Assembly: GCA_964648005.1 (NCBI GenBank)
Contig: CAZYKR010000253.1
Coordinates: forward strand, 1-6,394
Source of the DNA: JAGQTE01 sp964648005
Lineage (GTDB): Bacteria > Actinomycetota > Acidimicrobiia > Acidimicrobiales > Acidimicrobilacustridaceae
Reading direction: 5' to 3'
DNA length: 6,394 bases
The position numbers were made by a program, and so were the translations under genes. The first letter of the stretch is position 1, and each line of letters starts with the position of its first letter. This document shows positions 6,392-6,394 of this stretch, one piece after another. Under the pieces are notes generated by a model. That model saw only the letters and a program-made list of their open reading frames with translations. It ran no database searches and was not told where the DNA came from.

Positions 6392-6394
6392 GGG

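Overview
The window is high-GC DNA (about 76% GC by hand count over 5821-6000). Gene content and style suggest an actinobacterium: short gene gaps, possible leaderless starts, a P450 beside an acyl-CoA ligase, and a kinase-like membrane protein of an actinobacterial type. Acidimicrobiia or relatives are a plausible guess that the sequence alone cannot prove.

Layout, left to right: (1) 1-1739, minus strand, is a Kup-family potassium uptake permease. It is open at the left edge, with 579 residues visible, and its long opposite-strand open frames are shadows. (2) 1795-3216, plus strand, is a membrane protein of 473 residues with about six transmembrane segments followed by a protein-kinase-like domain that keeps its catalytic residues. 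It diverges from kup across a 55-base gap. (3) 3213-4760, minus strand, is an AMP-forming acyl/aryl-CoA ligase of the 4-coumarate--CoA ligase/FadD type. Its stop codon overlaps the stop of the kinase-like gene. (4) 4850-6013, plus strand, is a cytochrome P450, divergent from the ligase across an 89-base gap. It has a normal heme-thiolate loop, an abnormal I-helix, and two shortened regions around its ExxR motif. (5) 6041-6058 is a perfect 7-bp inverted repeat with a 4-base centre. It lies just before the start (6067) of what looks like the first 31 codons of an arylsulfatase. (6) At about 6154-6163 that reading frame is broken and joined to the first half of a VOC (glyoxalase/bleomycin-resistance-like) gene on the minus strand. 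Composition falls to about 58% GC there (hand count over 6181-6360).

The four genes from 1 to 6013 are intact apart from the left edge and are packed as two divergent pairs that meet tail to tail. Kup handles potassium import. The kinase-like protein has no known substrate. The ligase and P450 share one divergent control region and could act on the same pool of carboxylic acids, lipids or aromatics, but this is inference. The right end (6160-6394) is best treated as a rearrangement or an assembly/amplification chimera until shown otherwise. I found no RNA gene, CRISPR array, insertion sequence or complete new multi-gene system. The most original items are the compact P450, the free-standing membrane kinase-like protein and the right-hand junction.
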